DNA of 64,000 nt from Puccinia triticina (Eukaryota > Basidiomycota > Pucciniomycetes > Pucciniales > Pucciniaceae): contig NC_070575.1 in assembly GCF_026914185.1 (NCBI RefSeq), positions 3,431,001 through 3,495,000 on the forward strand. The letters are read 5' to 3'. A program made the position numbers and the translations under genes. Below the pieces are notes generated by a model. The model was given only the letters and a program-made list of their open reading frames with translations, was not told the origin of the DNA and ran no database searches. This document shows positions 10,491-21,471 of this stretch, one piece after another; position 1 is the first letter of the stretch; every line of letters begins with the position of its first letter.

Positions 10491-12378
10491 TCGAGTTTTT
10501 GTGCGTTTACCGGGAGCGCAGCGGGAGGTGGGCCGAGTCCAAGGGACAGTGGTAGTGGAGCCACCGCGAGGCACGTGCGCAGGGACACCCGCAGCGCGCA
10601 GCCAGAGCGCGGCTGGCTGGACCCAAACCTAATTGATCAAGGAGCACCGGTACCGGCTAGGAACTAGCACTTCGGAACTGGCAACAGAGCACGGAACGCC
10701 GAGCACAACAGCGCCGAAACATTTCGGGAAAAAATTTCGGCCCCACCCACCCACCCAGTTGGGGATCCCACCCACCCTCGGGCTCAGACCTTAGTGCTCA
10801 TATGGGAGGAGAGGCCGCACTCCATAGGAGCAGTGACCACTCCCCCAACTCATCTCTCCGTCGCGCCAAGCCCTCCGTCAAGCAGAGAGGAGGCGGGGCA
10901 AACCGGAGGGGAGATGAGGAGGAGGCCCTTCCCACACATAGGCGGCTTTGGGAGTTGTAGGGACAACTCCCGGGTCTCCTAGGCAATCTTAACAACGCAG
11001 GATTGCAAAGAGAAACTCACAATGGCTGAATACCGTAGAGGATATTCAGCCCAACCCTACGCGGAACGGTAGCAGTAGGATTAGATCCCTAGTGCTTAGT
11101 CTATGCGAACTTGACAAAGTCTCTCGAGACTTCGGGCCCCCGGGGGGTAGGCTGAACTCGCGAAGCGAGCCTCCGTCAGAAGGGACTTAATTTTTTGATT
11201 GCCTTTTGTGACAGACTCTGGTTTGATCCATCCCACGTGAGTTGGGCAGGCTACATAGGCAAGGCACCTCAAGGCCGGACTGTTTGCCAAAGCAGATTGA
11301 GATATACGCACACACATAGCATTAGGTGTTACAAGAGATGCTCGAACCACCCTTGGAGGCCCAGGGAACAACTCTCACAAATAAGAGTATGACCCCAGAC
11401 CAGGGAGCGATACCCAGAAAACTCACGAGCTACCCAAGGTCTGCCTCTTTGTCGGTCATCCTTCCTTTGTTAATTCCTTTGACAAGGGCGTTACGCCTCT
11501 GAGATACGTGGCGAGAGGCGACCCAAGGACGGGGCCCGAGGGGAAAGGATAGTGAGGGGGACACAAAAGGGAACCCTCTCAGCACCCTTTTCGTTCCCCA
11601 TCTTCTACGCACTCTCTCCGTTTTCTTTTCGACGCCACCCACCCACTCCAACAGATCACACTCTAGGAGACGTGCACAGACCATGGAGGGTGTAGCACCG
11701 ATCCCCAAGGAGCGTGCTCCTTTTCTTCTGCTCCGGGGGGGTTTTCACCCCTCTCGAGCCACGGAGACCCAGAATAGAATCTGAGGAGTCGCCGGGAGCT
11801 CGAGAGACATTGGATGCCAAGCCCCCCCTGACCCACACACGGCCGACTTGGAGCTCCCCCCCCCCCCCCCCAAGGGGCTCAATCAATTCGGCCTAGGGGA
11901 AGCGCGATGGAAAACCAACGCGCCTCCCTAATCTGTAAGAAGCAAAGTAAGATAAGAGGGGACGCCCTCCCCAGTCCCCCGGGCAGGAAGGAGTCCCCCA
12001 CCCACACTACCACCACAGCAAGGTCCCTTGAGGGGCCCAAGTTGCGGCAGGTGCGTAGAATGGAATTCGCCCCGCGGTGTTACGGCTGTGGTCGCTTGTC
12101 TGCAACCAGAGGTCGTTTGTGCTTGTGTGTCTGTTCGAGGTGCCCTTATCAGGTGTCCTCTCCCTTGTAGGGGTTTTACCCCCCAGTCCCTTTTCATATT
12201 CAGGCCATTCGCCAGTTTCCCCTCATATTTGGCGCGTGTCTATTTTGCTGAGTCTCTGCATCCTGAAGAGCCTTAAGTCTTAGTGCCCACTATCACAGTT
12301 GGATGTTCCGGGAATCTTAGCCTCATTTCTCCTTTTTATAACAGTGAAGATTATTTCAGTCATTACCTTCCTTTCAAG
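10491..12378. other. Gene-free GC-rich region upstream of the tyrosinase gene
   Basis: I see no convincing gene. The region has a CCACCCACCCACCC tract (about 10743), a C-homopolymer at about 11857-11871 and several short frames open on both strands, as expected from GC-rich non-coding or repeat DNA. A TTTTTATA box at about 12332 lies some 45 bp before the tyrosinase ATG and may belong to its promoter. A relic LTR-type element is possible, but I could not find its ends. Confidence 0.5.
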
Positions 12379-14545
12379 ATGCATCCGTTTCAAATCCTAC
12401 TCCAACGAACCATCCTGGCATTGGTTTTACTGCAGCTGGCATGCGCCAACCCACCGGTACACGCGCGACATGCCCTGCATCATGTTGCCCGTCACCCACA
12501 ACCGTGGAGCTGGTTCCCATTTCGAAGCCGCGCACGCGCCGATGATCCCGGTCCACCCCCACCCCCTCCAGCTGCCCAACCTGCCCCGGCATCTCCACCT
12601 ACTCAACAAGCACCTCCGCCGGCGCCTGCGCCAGCTCCTTCCTCCCCCTCGAACACCTCTCCCCCAGCAAACCCTTCATCCAATCAATCTCCAGTGAATT
12701 CAACTGCTGTACCTCGCACGAACGCCGCGACAGCGGGCTGCTCGACAATACGCGTTCGGCGTGAATGGAGGAAACTTAGCCGGGACGAACAAACCGCGTA
12801 CATCACCGCGGTCAAATGTCTAGCTGATCTCCCTTCCAAACTGCTTCCTGGGGGTGATTACCGCCGCTACGACGATTTTGAGAACGTCCACTCCAGGATG
12901 CGCAGCAAAATCCACTGGATTGCTGCATTTTTACCATGTAAGTGGGGCATCCAGTCTCATGTGTCGGCTAATGATCACGCACCATCCAGCTAGTTGAAAT
13001 TGAGAACACGTACGATTTCTCTTACTGTAGGGCATCGTCAGTTTATGTTTTACTACGAGCAAGCTTTAAGAAACGAATGTGGATATTCCGGGAATCTACC
13101 ACGATGGGATTGGACCCTTGACTCGGCTGACATGTCACAATCTCCAGTTTGGTCTTCCGACCCCGATGTCAGTCATAAAAGCACTACCTTTTTCCGCGGT
13201 AGCTGTAATTTTGAATCCATCTTTGTTCACAACTAGGTCGGCTTCGGAGGCAACGGACGTGATTTCAGCGATGTAGATGATGGCCTTGGTACGCTGATTA
13301 AAATTGCCACATCATGCTTTTTTGCAATCACATATCTTATGCTTATTGACGTGCTCAAAAACCTCCATAACTCATTCCAGACGGGAGCGTCGTAACAGAC
13401 GGCGCTTTTGCCAACTGGCCATTATACTATCCCGAGTACCATGAATTGCAGCGCAGCTACAACCTGCCCTCGCAGTACAAACAAGCGTGAGACCAGCTCT
13501 CTTCCCTGGCAGATACGATTCTTCACTTACAATGTGTATGCTTTCTGTATCCAGCGGACGAAGCTATGGAAGTCAATTTTTGTGAGCACTTATGCCATCC
13601 TACAGAGCAGAACGCTTATAGACCTAAACATGCAATAATGTTTTCTGGCTTGTCGACCTTGACCTTCAATCATAGCGACCCCCCCTCCATCAAACGAGTT
13701 CAAAGCCAAACCTCTTATGCGAAATTCGCGCTTGCATTAGAAGTACGCTGAGGTTGTTTTACTTGTTACCTAAGTATTAATATATTACTGACTATGATTC
13801 TTTTATTGCTGGTCACCTGCACAGGGAACCGACCCGTCCTCCACAGGACCCAGCAACCCGGGGCCGCACAGTATAATCCACGTCATCATTGGTGGAGTAA
13901 GTCGCCTGTGCCGCTTCTGTGCCCAAGTAAACATTCCTTTTGATCATTTCTGATTCACTTAGGATATTTCTCCTACTGCCTACGCGGCAAACGAAGTGAG
14001 TACTTGCCACTTGTTACGAAAGCAAGTAGACACACTTCATGCTAACCTCTCATATTTTTCCTACAGCCGTTGGTTTTTTCTGCATGTTGATGTCGTTCAG
14101 GGTGCCTTATTAAAGCTGACACGTCATTACACCTCAGGCTATTTTACCTGCACCACACGAACGTTGATGTTAGTCTGAGTGGGCTTTTTTCTTGCTAGTT
14201 GCGACTTTGCTGACCTTATCAAATGCATATTAATTTGGGGTTGACAGTTCCACTGGTGGCAATGGCAAAATAATCAACGCTCCAATCGCTTGATGGCGTA
14301 CGGGGGACCGGTAATGTTTTATGCTTCACCGCAAGTCACACTAAAAACTCATTCTTTTGGAATTTTCATAGGCCACTCGCGGTTCAACCCGAAACGACGC
14401 TAAGCTGACCGACAATCTCAAGTTTTTAGGCTTGGGCCCCGATGTACGAGTGCAAGATACGATGGACACGTACGCAGCCCCGTATTGTTACAGATGTAAG
14501 CAATTTCCTTTTTGTACTTGCGAGTTTGCAGGCCGGTTTCACTGA
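12379..14545 (+). CDS. Secreted tyrosinase-family copper oxidase
   Basis: The best model is join(12379..12937, 13031..13167, 13237..13288, 13381..13486, 13622..13742, 13825..13896, 13963..13999, 14101..14168, 14248..14310, 14372..14545), about 462 aa. Residues 1-24 form a signal peptide (LLQRTILALVLLQLACANP). A proline/alanine/serine-rich linker follows at about 54-110. The catalytic part has a CuA site near residues 170-190 (VHSRMRSKIHWIAAFLPWHR) and a CuB site: GPHSIIH near 340, then LFYLHHTNVD and WWQWQ near 376-392. The family binds two coppers and oxidises phenols; melanin or cell-wall phenol chemistry is the usual role. Exons 5, 7 and 8 are the least certain: a start for exon 5 at 13555 would break the frame, while 13622 keeps it, and exon 8 could start at 14116. 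The C-terminal end after YCYR is also uncertain. Confidence 0.8.
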
Positions 14546-16856
14546 GGATTGATTTCCGAACATAAAGACGAGTGAGATTATCGGAGGTTTTTCTTATAAA
14601 CATTATTGTAATTGCCTGTGATGGACTGCAAGGCCCGAACCATTTCCCCTTTTTACCTTTACATCATCTTTGTCTGTTGCTGGTTTTCCGCTGTTGTACA
14701 TCACTCCCTTGTACCAACACGCTCGGGCACTCTTCATCGAGACAGCTCTTTTCCGTTCTTATTCCTGTTCACAGATGTACCCCTTTTCCTTCACCGCTCA
14801 CAGATGCCCACAGCTGCATGCTCTTTATCCTTATGGCACATGTTGCAACTCGGTTTCACACAAGTATGCGAAATCAAAGACAATGTTTGGCCAATTCCTT
14901 TGTCCAATCGTGACGAGCATAGACTCAAAATAGGCCTCATGACGGCTAGGCGCGGCCTGTCCAGGCCCCATCAGTCCAGCCCGGAGGCACCTGCGTCGCG
15001 ACAGGCCCATGAAATATCTGCCCACTGCTCCCTCAACCAGCGCAGCTCAAAGTTATTGCCGATAGCCGTACAATAATCCTGTATGGCTGCTATCTGGAAG
15101 AGTCTGGGTCAGAAAAATGTGAATGTCTTTTCCAAGCGCCAGTTGATAAAGCTTCATCAGAAGTATCAGTAACATCATGTCAGCGGTGGGTTACTTGGGG
15201 GAAGATGCGAATCCACTTGATGGAAGTTTACTGGAATTTACCAGTGGCTCAGAGTTGTAGAAGGGGTTGTATCCAATCCAAAAAGTTTACACCCAGCCAT
15301 TGATGATTTGAGAAATTCAGGCTCAGGAATCCAGACAGTGATCTGTTGAGTTGAGAGGGTTGAGCAAGCTTGAAGTAGTGATTGGTTGATGTATCTTCAA
15401 GCTCAAGAGGAATGAGTAAATAAAATGAAGTTCTATTATTGTCTCCTCTAAAAGTCTGGGGAACAATAGAATCCAAGGAGTACAACTTATATATCCAGCT
15501 TCTTGAGGTTGAATAGATACAAGCATATATAAGCTATGTCAATAATAAAATCAAAGAGTGTGAAATGTGAATGAAAGGGTGAAATTAATGTGAAGCATGT
15601 GACATTTGCAGTTGGTGTAGCAAAACAGTAAGTTGGCAAGTTAAGGGTAACTGTGTTTTGCTTGCCAGCTGACACACCCACCTGTGGGCACAGTGCTCCA
15701 CCTCCATCACCTCACCAAAAATACCAACAGGCTTTGCCAGACTTTTCCCACATACCTCCTTTCACATAACATCAGTTTGAGAACCATGTTGTTTACGCGC
15801 ACATCAAACTGGCTGTGTTTCTCAGTCATCCACTGGCTTGGTGGGGATCCATGTTTAATTTTTTCCCTAACATGTGGAATGGTGGGGATCCATGTTTAAT
15901 TTTTTCCCTAACATGTGGAATAGAGGATCAACTGAAAGAGGTCAATTGCAACTACCTTCACCCAACCCAGCACCCACTCAACCCCAGCCCAGACCCACAC
16001 CCCCTGCTTCCCCACCACCAAAACCCATAGAAGTACCTTCCTCCATGCCTACCAGTCCGGAAACTTCTGCACCCACAGACACAACTCCCAAACCACTTGA
16101 AGGGCTGCCCTCCTGTAAATAAGCTCTAGGAGATTCACTGATTATTTAGTGTGGCACAATCTTTCTGAATTAAGCTTTTAAATCTTTGTTGCTACTATAA
16201 TCCTTGTAATATTGTAACATATGTAATTTTTGATGTAATAGGGGGGTTCACGAGAGCTTTTCACCAGAATTTTATATTGTCCCACCAGAAATGCCGTGCA
16301 TGCTGCGTAGATTAATATTAAGATTATTTTTAGGCCACCAGAAGAACTTACGGTCCAATCACCATTGGAAACACACTGGTGCCTATCCCAGCAGCTACTC
16401 ACCTCCACCAAATCCATCCTGCTAAGCTCCCATCTGTTACACTCAACTCACTCTGTGTCCTCACCTCAACACCTTTGAAGATTACACTCCTTGATCTCAC
16501 CTTAACACCTTTGAAGCTGCTCAACCACTTCCTTACCTTTTGTCCATCACACCCATACTGGTCCAGGTTGGTGTGTTTGCATCAGAAATCCTTTTTAGAC
16601 AAGCTTGCCTTGCCTACTTTTTTCTTTCAAACACCAACTCGGAAACCTTGAAAAATCACTCAGCTACTTTTCAAAACTTGCGCAACTGCCCAGCCGCTTG
16701 TCAAATGTTGCAAAATTGTCCAGCCGCTTGTTGAATCTTGGACGCTCCACAACATCAATCACTACCAGTACAATTCACCTTCACAGCAAGCGGCAGAACA
16801 TAATCTAGTATCTTTTCATGATCATAATCCTCCTACACCAGCTAGAGATTGCCAAG
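14546..16856. other. Gene-poor region downstream of tyrosinase
   Basis: Only short overlapping frames are present and none resembles a conserved protein. One exact tandem duplication is listed separately. A proline-coding-like CA-rich stretch lies near 15960-16100, without start or splice context. The tyrosinase 3' end could extend into 14546-14800 if the last exon is spliced again. Confidence 0.5.
15840..15921. repeat. Exact 41-bp tandem duplication
   Basis: Two identical adjacent 41-bp units run from 15840 to 15880 and from 15881 to 15921, each beginning GGTGGGGATCCATG and ending CATGTGGAAT. There is no difference between them, suggesting a recent slippage or unequal-exchange event. Confidence 0.95.
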
Positions 16857-16985
16857 TGGACCCGGGTACCCGTGGCGGGTGCGGGTACCTGCAGTCATTT
16901 TGGGCATATTTAGATACCCGGACTTGGACCCGGCACCCGTAGGGCGGGTACCGGCAGTACCCCCGGCGGGTATCACGGGTACCGC
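16857..16985. repeat. GGTACC-rich island
   Basis: A GC-rich island holds repeated GGGTACCCG/GGCGGGTACC motifs around a short AT-rich core (TTTTGGGCATATTTAGATA). It begins just after AGAGATTGCC, a flank shared with the islands at 18518 and 43760. It is the same motif family as the arms of foldback element 1. Non-coding. Confidence 0.75.
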
Positions 16986-16994
16986 CTACAATTC

Positions 16995-17115
16995 AACCCT
17001 CTAGCCGGTCTATGCCGGCTTCAAGGGTGGTGTAAACTCTTGATGACCAACACAGACCGGTCATCAAGGGTGTATATACCCTCTCAATGCCTGACCTGGG
17101 CTGGGTATCAAGAGG
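16995..17115. repeat. Hairpin minisatellite, short array
   Basis: Two to three diverged units of the dispersed hairpin family occur here, recognisable from GACCGGTCATCAAGGG-like half-sites (CTTGATGACC... and ...GGTCATCAAG) facing each other. It directly abuts the GGTACC island on its left. Confidence 0.7.
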
Positions 17116-17974
17116 GTGTATGTACACCACAGCTCCACTTGTAAAGTGAGTCGCGCGGCGGGCGGACCCTCCCGTCAGATTTGGGTTGGGCTGTCCTGGC
17201 AGGACATTGAGCAGCCCTTCAGGTCGGCCCGACCCTGCCCGACCACCCATCGGCTGTTCCTCCCGACAGGGAGGGCAGGCCAACCTCGTCCGACCCGCGA
17301 GGCAGCATGGTTGGCTTGTCTGATAGGTCCGGCCAACCCATCTGCCGGGTGGGTCAGCATGGTTGGCTTGCCCTCAAGGTTGTCAACAGGTTGGCTGCCC
17401 CCAGAAATGAGCCAACCTTCCTGACAAGTCACCGGACTAGTCGACATGTCCGTTGGCCCAAGGTCAGCAACTCACTTGAAAAAGTGAGTTTCCTGAGACC
17501 ACCATTACAATCTGCCAAGTGTGCTTGCGGATTGTACATAGAAGAGAGAAAAAATAAATAAATGTTGGACTTCGCAATGTTTGCTTGTCATGATAAGTAG
17601 AGAGGGCGGTATATCATTTTAACCAAGGTGGTGTCTGATATCAAGATTGTCGTTGCCGCAGCGGTTGTAAGCAATTGCACCAATGAGCAAGCAATCCCCG
17701 GATGCATGGTGCGGTCGCTGGATTGACCCTCCCCAAGGACAATTTTTGCTGCTTGGATCTCATGATGACCCTGGGGCCCGCGGCCAACGTCTGGGTAATC
17801 CCAGCTTCAAGCCCAACGTCCAGGTAGGATTCATGGCCTAGCCGCTGTCAGGGGCAGCCTGACCTTCCCAACATATACTCCTCCCAACGTCTGCCGTGCA
17901 AAGTTTACCTGCAGGGGCGGAGAGGGGGTGGCCAACGTTGGGCCGGACATCCGCCCGCCGTCCAACTGCACCTG
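17116..17974. other. No gene seen
   Basis: This is GC-rich sequence (17150-17450) with repeated GGTTGGCTTG/GGCCAACC motifs in both orientations, then unremarkable DNA. Short frames open on both strands are not supported by any recognisable protein. Confidence 0.5.
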
Positions 17975-18170
17975 TGGTGTATACCCTCTCAATGTCCGGT
18001 CAGTGCTGGACACCAAGAGGGCATACAGTCCTGATGACCGGCACAGACCGGACATCAAGAGGGTGTGTGTATACCTTCCCAATTTCCGTTCTTTGCCAGT
18101 CATCAAGAGTTTACACCACCCTTGAAGCCGGGATAGACTGTCATTGAGGGTGAATATACCCTCTTGGTGC
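17975..18170. repeat. Hairpin minisatellite, short array
   Basis: Four diverged hairpin-family units are present (TGTCCGGTCAGTGCTGGACA, GACCGGCACAGACCGGACAT and relatives) separated by GAGGGTGTATATACC-like spacers. Confidence 0.7.
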
Positions 18171-18405
18171 CCGGGAAAATCATGAATGGAAACAGAAAGA
18201 TTCATTGGATCATGTTTGAGAGGGTGGAAATCCAGATATGGTAGCTGGTAATGGTCGCAGTAGACACCACTTATTTGACGCTCTCCTGAAAGGACAGGAG
18301 AAAAGGAGTTTCCAGTCCGGTGAAAAAATGTCAAAGGCATCTTCTACATGGTTGTAGAGGAAATGTGAGTCAGCTTTCTGTAGTGCCGCTGGTCTGGAGT
18401 GTATG

Positions 18406-18443
18406 CCCTCTCGGTGTCCAGCACATGCTGGACACCGAGAGGG
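18406..18443. repeat. Perfect 38-bp hairpin, single unit of the minisatellite
   Basis: An exact palindrome: 18-bp arms (CCCTCTCGGTGTCCAGCA and its reverse complement) separated by CA. It matches the hairpin family in its CCTCT...AGAGG ends. Confidence 0.9.
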
Positions 18444-18517
18444 TTAGGTTAGCGGCGGCCATTATTGTGCTGCAAAAGGTTGTCCGCGACTGCTTGTCTC
18501 CAGACCTTTTGCAGTGG

Positions 18518-18652
18518 GTACCTGGACGGGTACCCTCCATCCAAAATTTAAATACCCGGACCCGCACACGGCACCCGCGGGCGGGTACCCACTGAGGGCT
18601 GTCGGGTACCCGCCCACAGATACTGGGTACCCCCCAAGGGTACCCACGGGCG
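18518..18652. repeat. GGTACC-rich island
   Basis: Same organisation as the island at 16857: GGGTACC motifs, an AT-rich core (CCAAAATTTAAATACCCGGA), then CGGCACCCGCGGGCGGGTAC. On the opposite strand it begins beside AGAGATCGCC, matching the conserved flank of the other islands. Confidence 0.75.
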
Positions 18653-20889
18653 ATCTCTAACACCAGAAAGAGAACAATGAACTGCTTGACTTGGCCTTGG
18701 GAGTTCCCATCATACCTTCTTTTGGTAGCATTGTAGCCCCTCACATCCCCATCTGTGTTTTACTAATCAATCTCTTGTTTGATGACAAAGCGACCGTGTC
18801 CAACCTCTTGAGCTTGGTATTATCAAATCAGTAATTGCATACCCAATTGCCGGGAAAAACGTGCAAAGAGTAAAATATTGCCCAGCTGTTTGACATGCGG
18901 GACAAAGACTTCAAGCAGGCAGTTTGCACCACCAAGCCCGTTTTCATGTGGTTGCTAGAGAAAATTATCTTCAATCAAGTTTTCCATAGCAACAGTTATT
19001 TACTGCAACTGCCTATATCACATCAGTTGGTGATCACCCTCCAAAGGCTTGGCTCAAATGGGAATGGTGCGTTGGTGGGAAGATTTTCAAGAAATCTGAT
19101 GGTTGGCCAAGGAACTGTTGTCAAAATGAAAGTTTGGCATGAGGGAGATTCCTGTACCTGAATTAATAAGACAGATTTTTGAGTCAAAGTGAGAAGTGAG
19201 GCAATTTTTTGATAAGGGCAATTTTTGATGAGACAATGTTTGATGTGATGTCTGCTGAATAATATCAATTATCATTCCCTAGTGCAATTATGAGGGAAAA
19301 GAAAACAAGAAGGGGCAAGAGAGGCCTCTTTTTATAGGAAAACTCATGTCTGAGATTAATTTACAATTTAGTGAAATAGATGTACTAATTGAGAAAGCTG
19401 TACAGTTTTGATGTGAAATAAATGTACCAAATGGGAAAGATGTACATGTGTAATGAAACAATTTACCCATTTGGGTTATGATCACTTGGCTGGTTCTACA
19501 TTGGGAAGTGAAATTATGTCTAAGATTTGATTTAATATGTGTGATTGACGATGAGAGTGAGAAAATTTCCTAATTGAGAAAATATAGCCCAAAATAGGTG
19601 ATTGCCAAGATATGAGTAATTTCTATGTGTATCTGTGATGAAATAAACACTATGTGAAATCGAATATGTATACATGTGAATTAAAGGGTGTTCAGCGCTT
19701 ATAAGCAAATTAAGATAAACAGTTCTTGTGTATTTTGCATGTAACAACCTTATAAAATTTGAACTAGATTTATCCATGATTTATGTTGGCGTGTACATGT
19801 ATTTATTGTGTGTAAAATTTATTTTAATACATTCTTAAGGATTTTGCGTTTGATTGGTCTTATCACAACAGGGAGTCCTCCCTTATCCCATGATGGCAAG
19901 CATAAGTGAGGAGCTGGAGAAGTTTTTATTTCAAGTTTAACAATATATTGTACATGGCACACGCGGACGGTCACTGGAGGGCAGTGATGGGTGCCGGGTA
20001 AACAATGGAAGACTTCCCGTTGGCATTTATAGAGCTCTAGATGCCCCTCTACATCCTAGATTAAAACATCTACCAAATCAGCAAGCAGTGCACATGAAAG
20101 TCATGAGCTGTAGGGTTAGGAAAACATTTTCCCTTCTACCAAAAATTAAGAGTATGGGTTTGTAAATTGAGATCTGGGAGGCTCCCAGACTTGACAGGAA
20201 GTCCTCCACTTCACGCAACTTAACATACAGTGCAAGTTATGCGAACACATTTTGCAAGTTACCAAAAACAAAGTGCAAGTTACACTAAAAATTAGTGTAG
20301 CTGACATGATTTATATCCTTGTTTTTAGTGTAGTTTTTGACTAGCTATTACCACTAACATTTAGTGATCAAACAATTTTAGTGTTAGCTTCTTTCTACTC
20401 ATATCAGCTAACACAACACTCTCAGTTATTTTAAAACTGACAAAAACAGTGTCTCACTCAACAAACCTGGGAGTTGGCGACCCCCCGTGACTCTGGGGGA
20501 GGGGGTTGCATGGCGGTTACACTCGGATATTGCCGGCGGGTGCTGGGTACCCGTATTGCATCTCTATTACACACCTGTGTCAATCCAATTCTTCGGCTTT
20601 AAACCAATGATAAATTTGCCATTATCTTTGGTTTGGAACCAATGGGAGGGCAGAGCTGGATGGAGCTGATTGGAGCTGGCCTGGGTAATAAATTCTCCCA
20701 AACAGCCCTATGCAGAAAATGTTTCATAGCCTAGCACCGCCTGCAAGCGGGTGACAAAATCCGGATTTCGTTGCGCTGACGAAAACCAAATTTTGCCCTG
20801 AGTTTGAGCCCCGGTGCTGTCTTCACCTGCCGTGGATTTCGTCACCTGCCATTCTCAGTGGCAGGTGCAAGAGGAAAGCACGAATCCCT
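18653..20889. other. AT-rich region without recognised gene
   Basis: No convincing coding sequence. A single GGCGGGTGCTGGGTACCCG motif occurs at 20535-20553, and 20265-20400 has several TTTTAGTGT/CACTAAAA motifs in both orientations, perhaps a decayed inverted repeat. An 88-codon frame at 18895-19161 has no features I can interpret. Confidence 0.5.
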
Positions 20890-21471
20890 TGATTGCCGGT
20901 GCTAACCGGTCATTGAGGGGACATACACACCTCCCTTGATGGCCCCTCTATACCGGTCATCAAGAGGAACACACAACACTCTCTTGTTGGCCGGTCAGTA
21001 CTGGCCAGCAGGAGTAAAGTACTGTTTTCACTCTTGATGGCCGCTACTGACCGGCCATCAAAATTTGATACACACACTGTTGAGTTTAATACTCAGGTTT
21101 TGTCTTTTCTTTCTGCTTCCACATGTCTTTTCCATTTCTCACACATGTCACATGTTGTAAATAGTCTATCTGAGGCAGCAGGCGTGGAAGGACCCTTTCA
21201 CCATCCTTCCACGATCCTCAAACACCGCCACGCACCGTGCCTGCTGTCCTCATCCCTGTACATCTCATCACACACCCCTTGGTGGCCTGTCAGTACACCG
21301 GTCATTGAGAGGAAAACACTAACCTCTTGATGGCCCGTACTGGTTGGCCATCAAGAGCAAAGCTCTTTTGATGATGTGTATACACATCAACCTCAATGGC
21401 CCGTCAGCACCGGCCATTGAGAGGAACAAAATACACTCTTGATGGCCTGAAATGATTGGCCATCGATGTCA
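20890..21471. repeat. Hairpin minisatellite array, diverged
   Basis: Many diverged units of the hairpin family: CTTGATGGCC...GGCCATCAAGAG and ACCGGTCATTGAGAGG motifs, with inserted non-repeat segments (21070-21230). The last unit is cut at GGCCATCGATG where foldback element 2 begins. Confidence 0.75.

Noticed and set aside
12400..12700. Overlapping frame of about 132 codons in tyrosinase exon 1
   Set aside because: A shadow of the proline-rich linker in another frame; the signal peptide and CuA site belong to the chosen frame.
13487..14100. Tyrosinase as a frameshifted pseudogene
   Set aside because: The obvious sites (13555 acceptor, 13996 donor) break the frame, but alternatives (13622 acceptor; 14000 donor with 14101 or 14116 acceptor) keep every conserved copper site in one frame.
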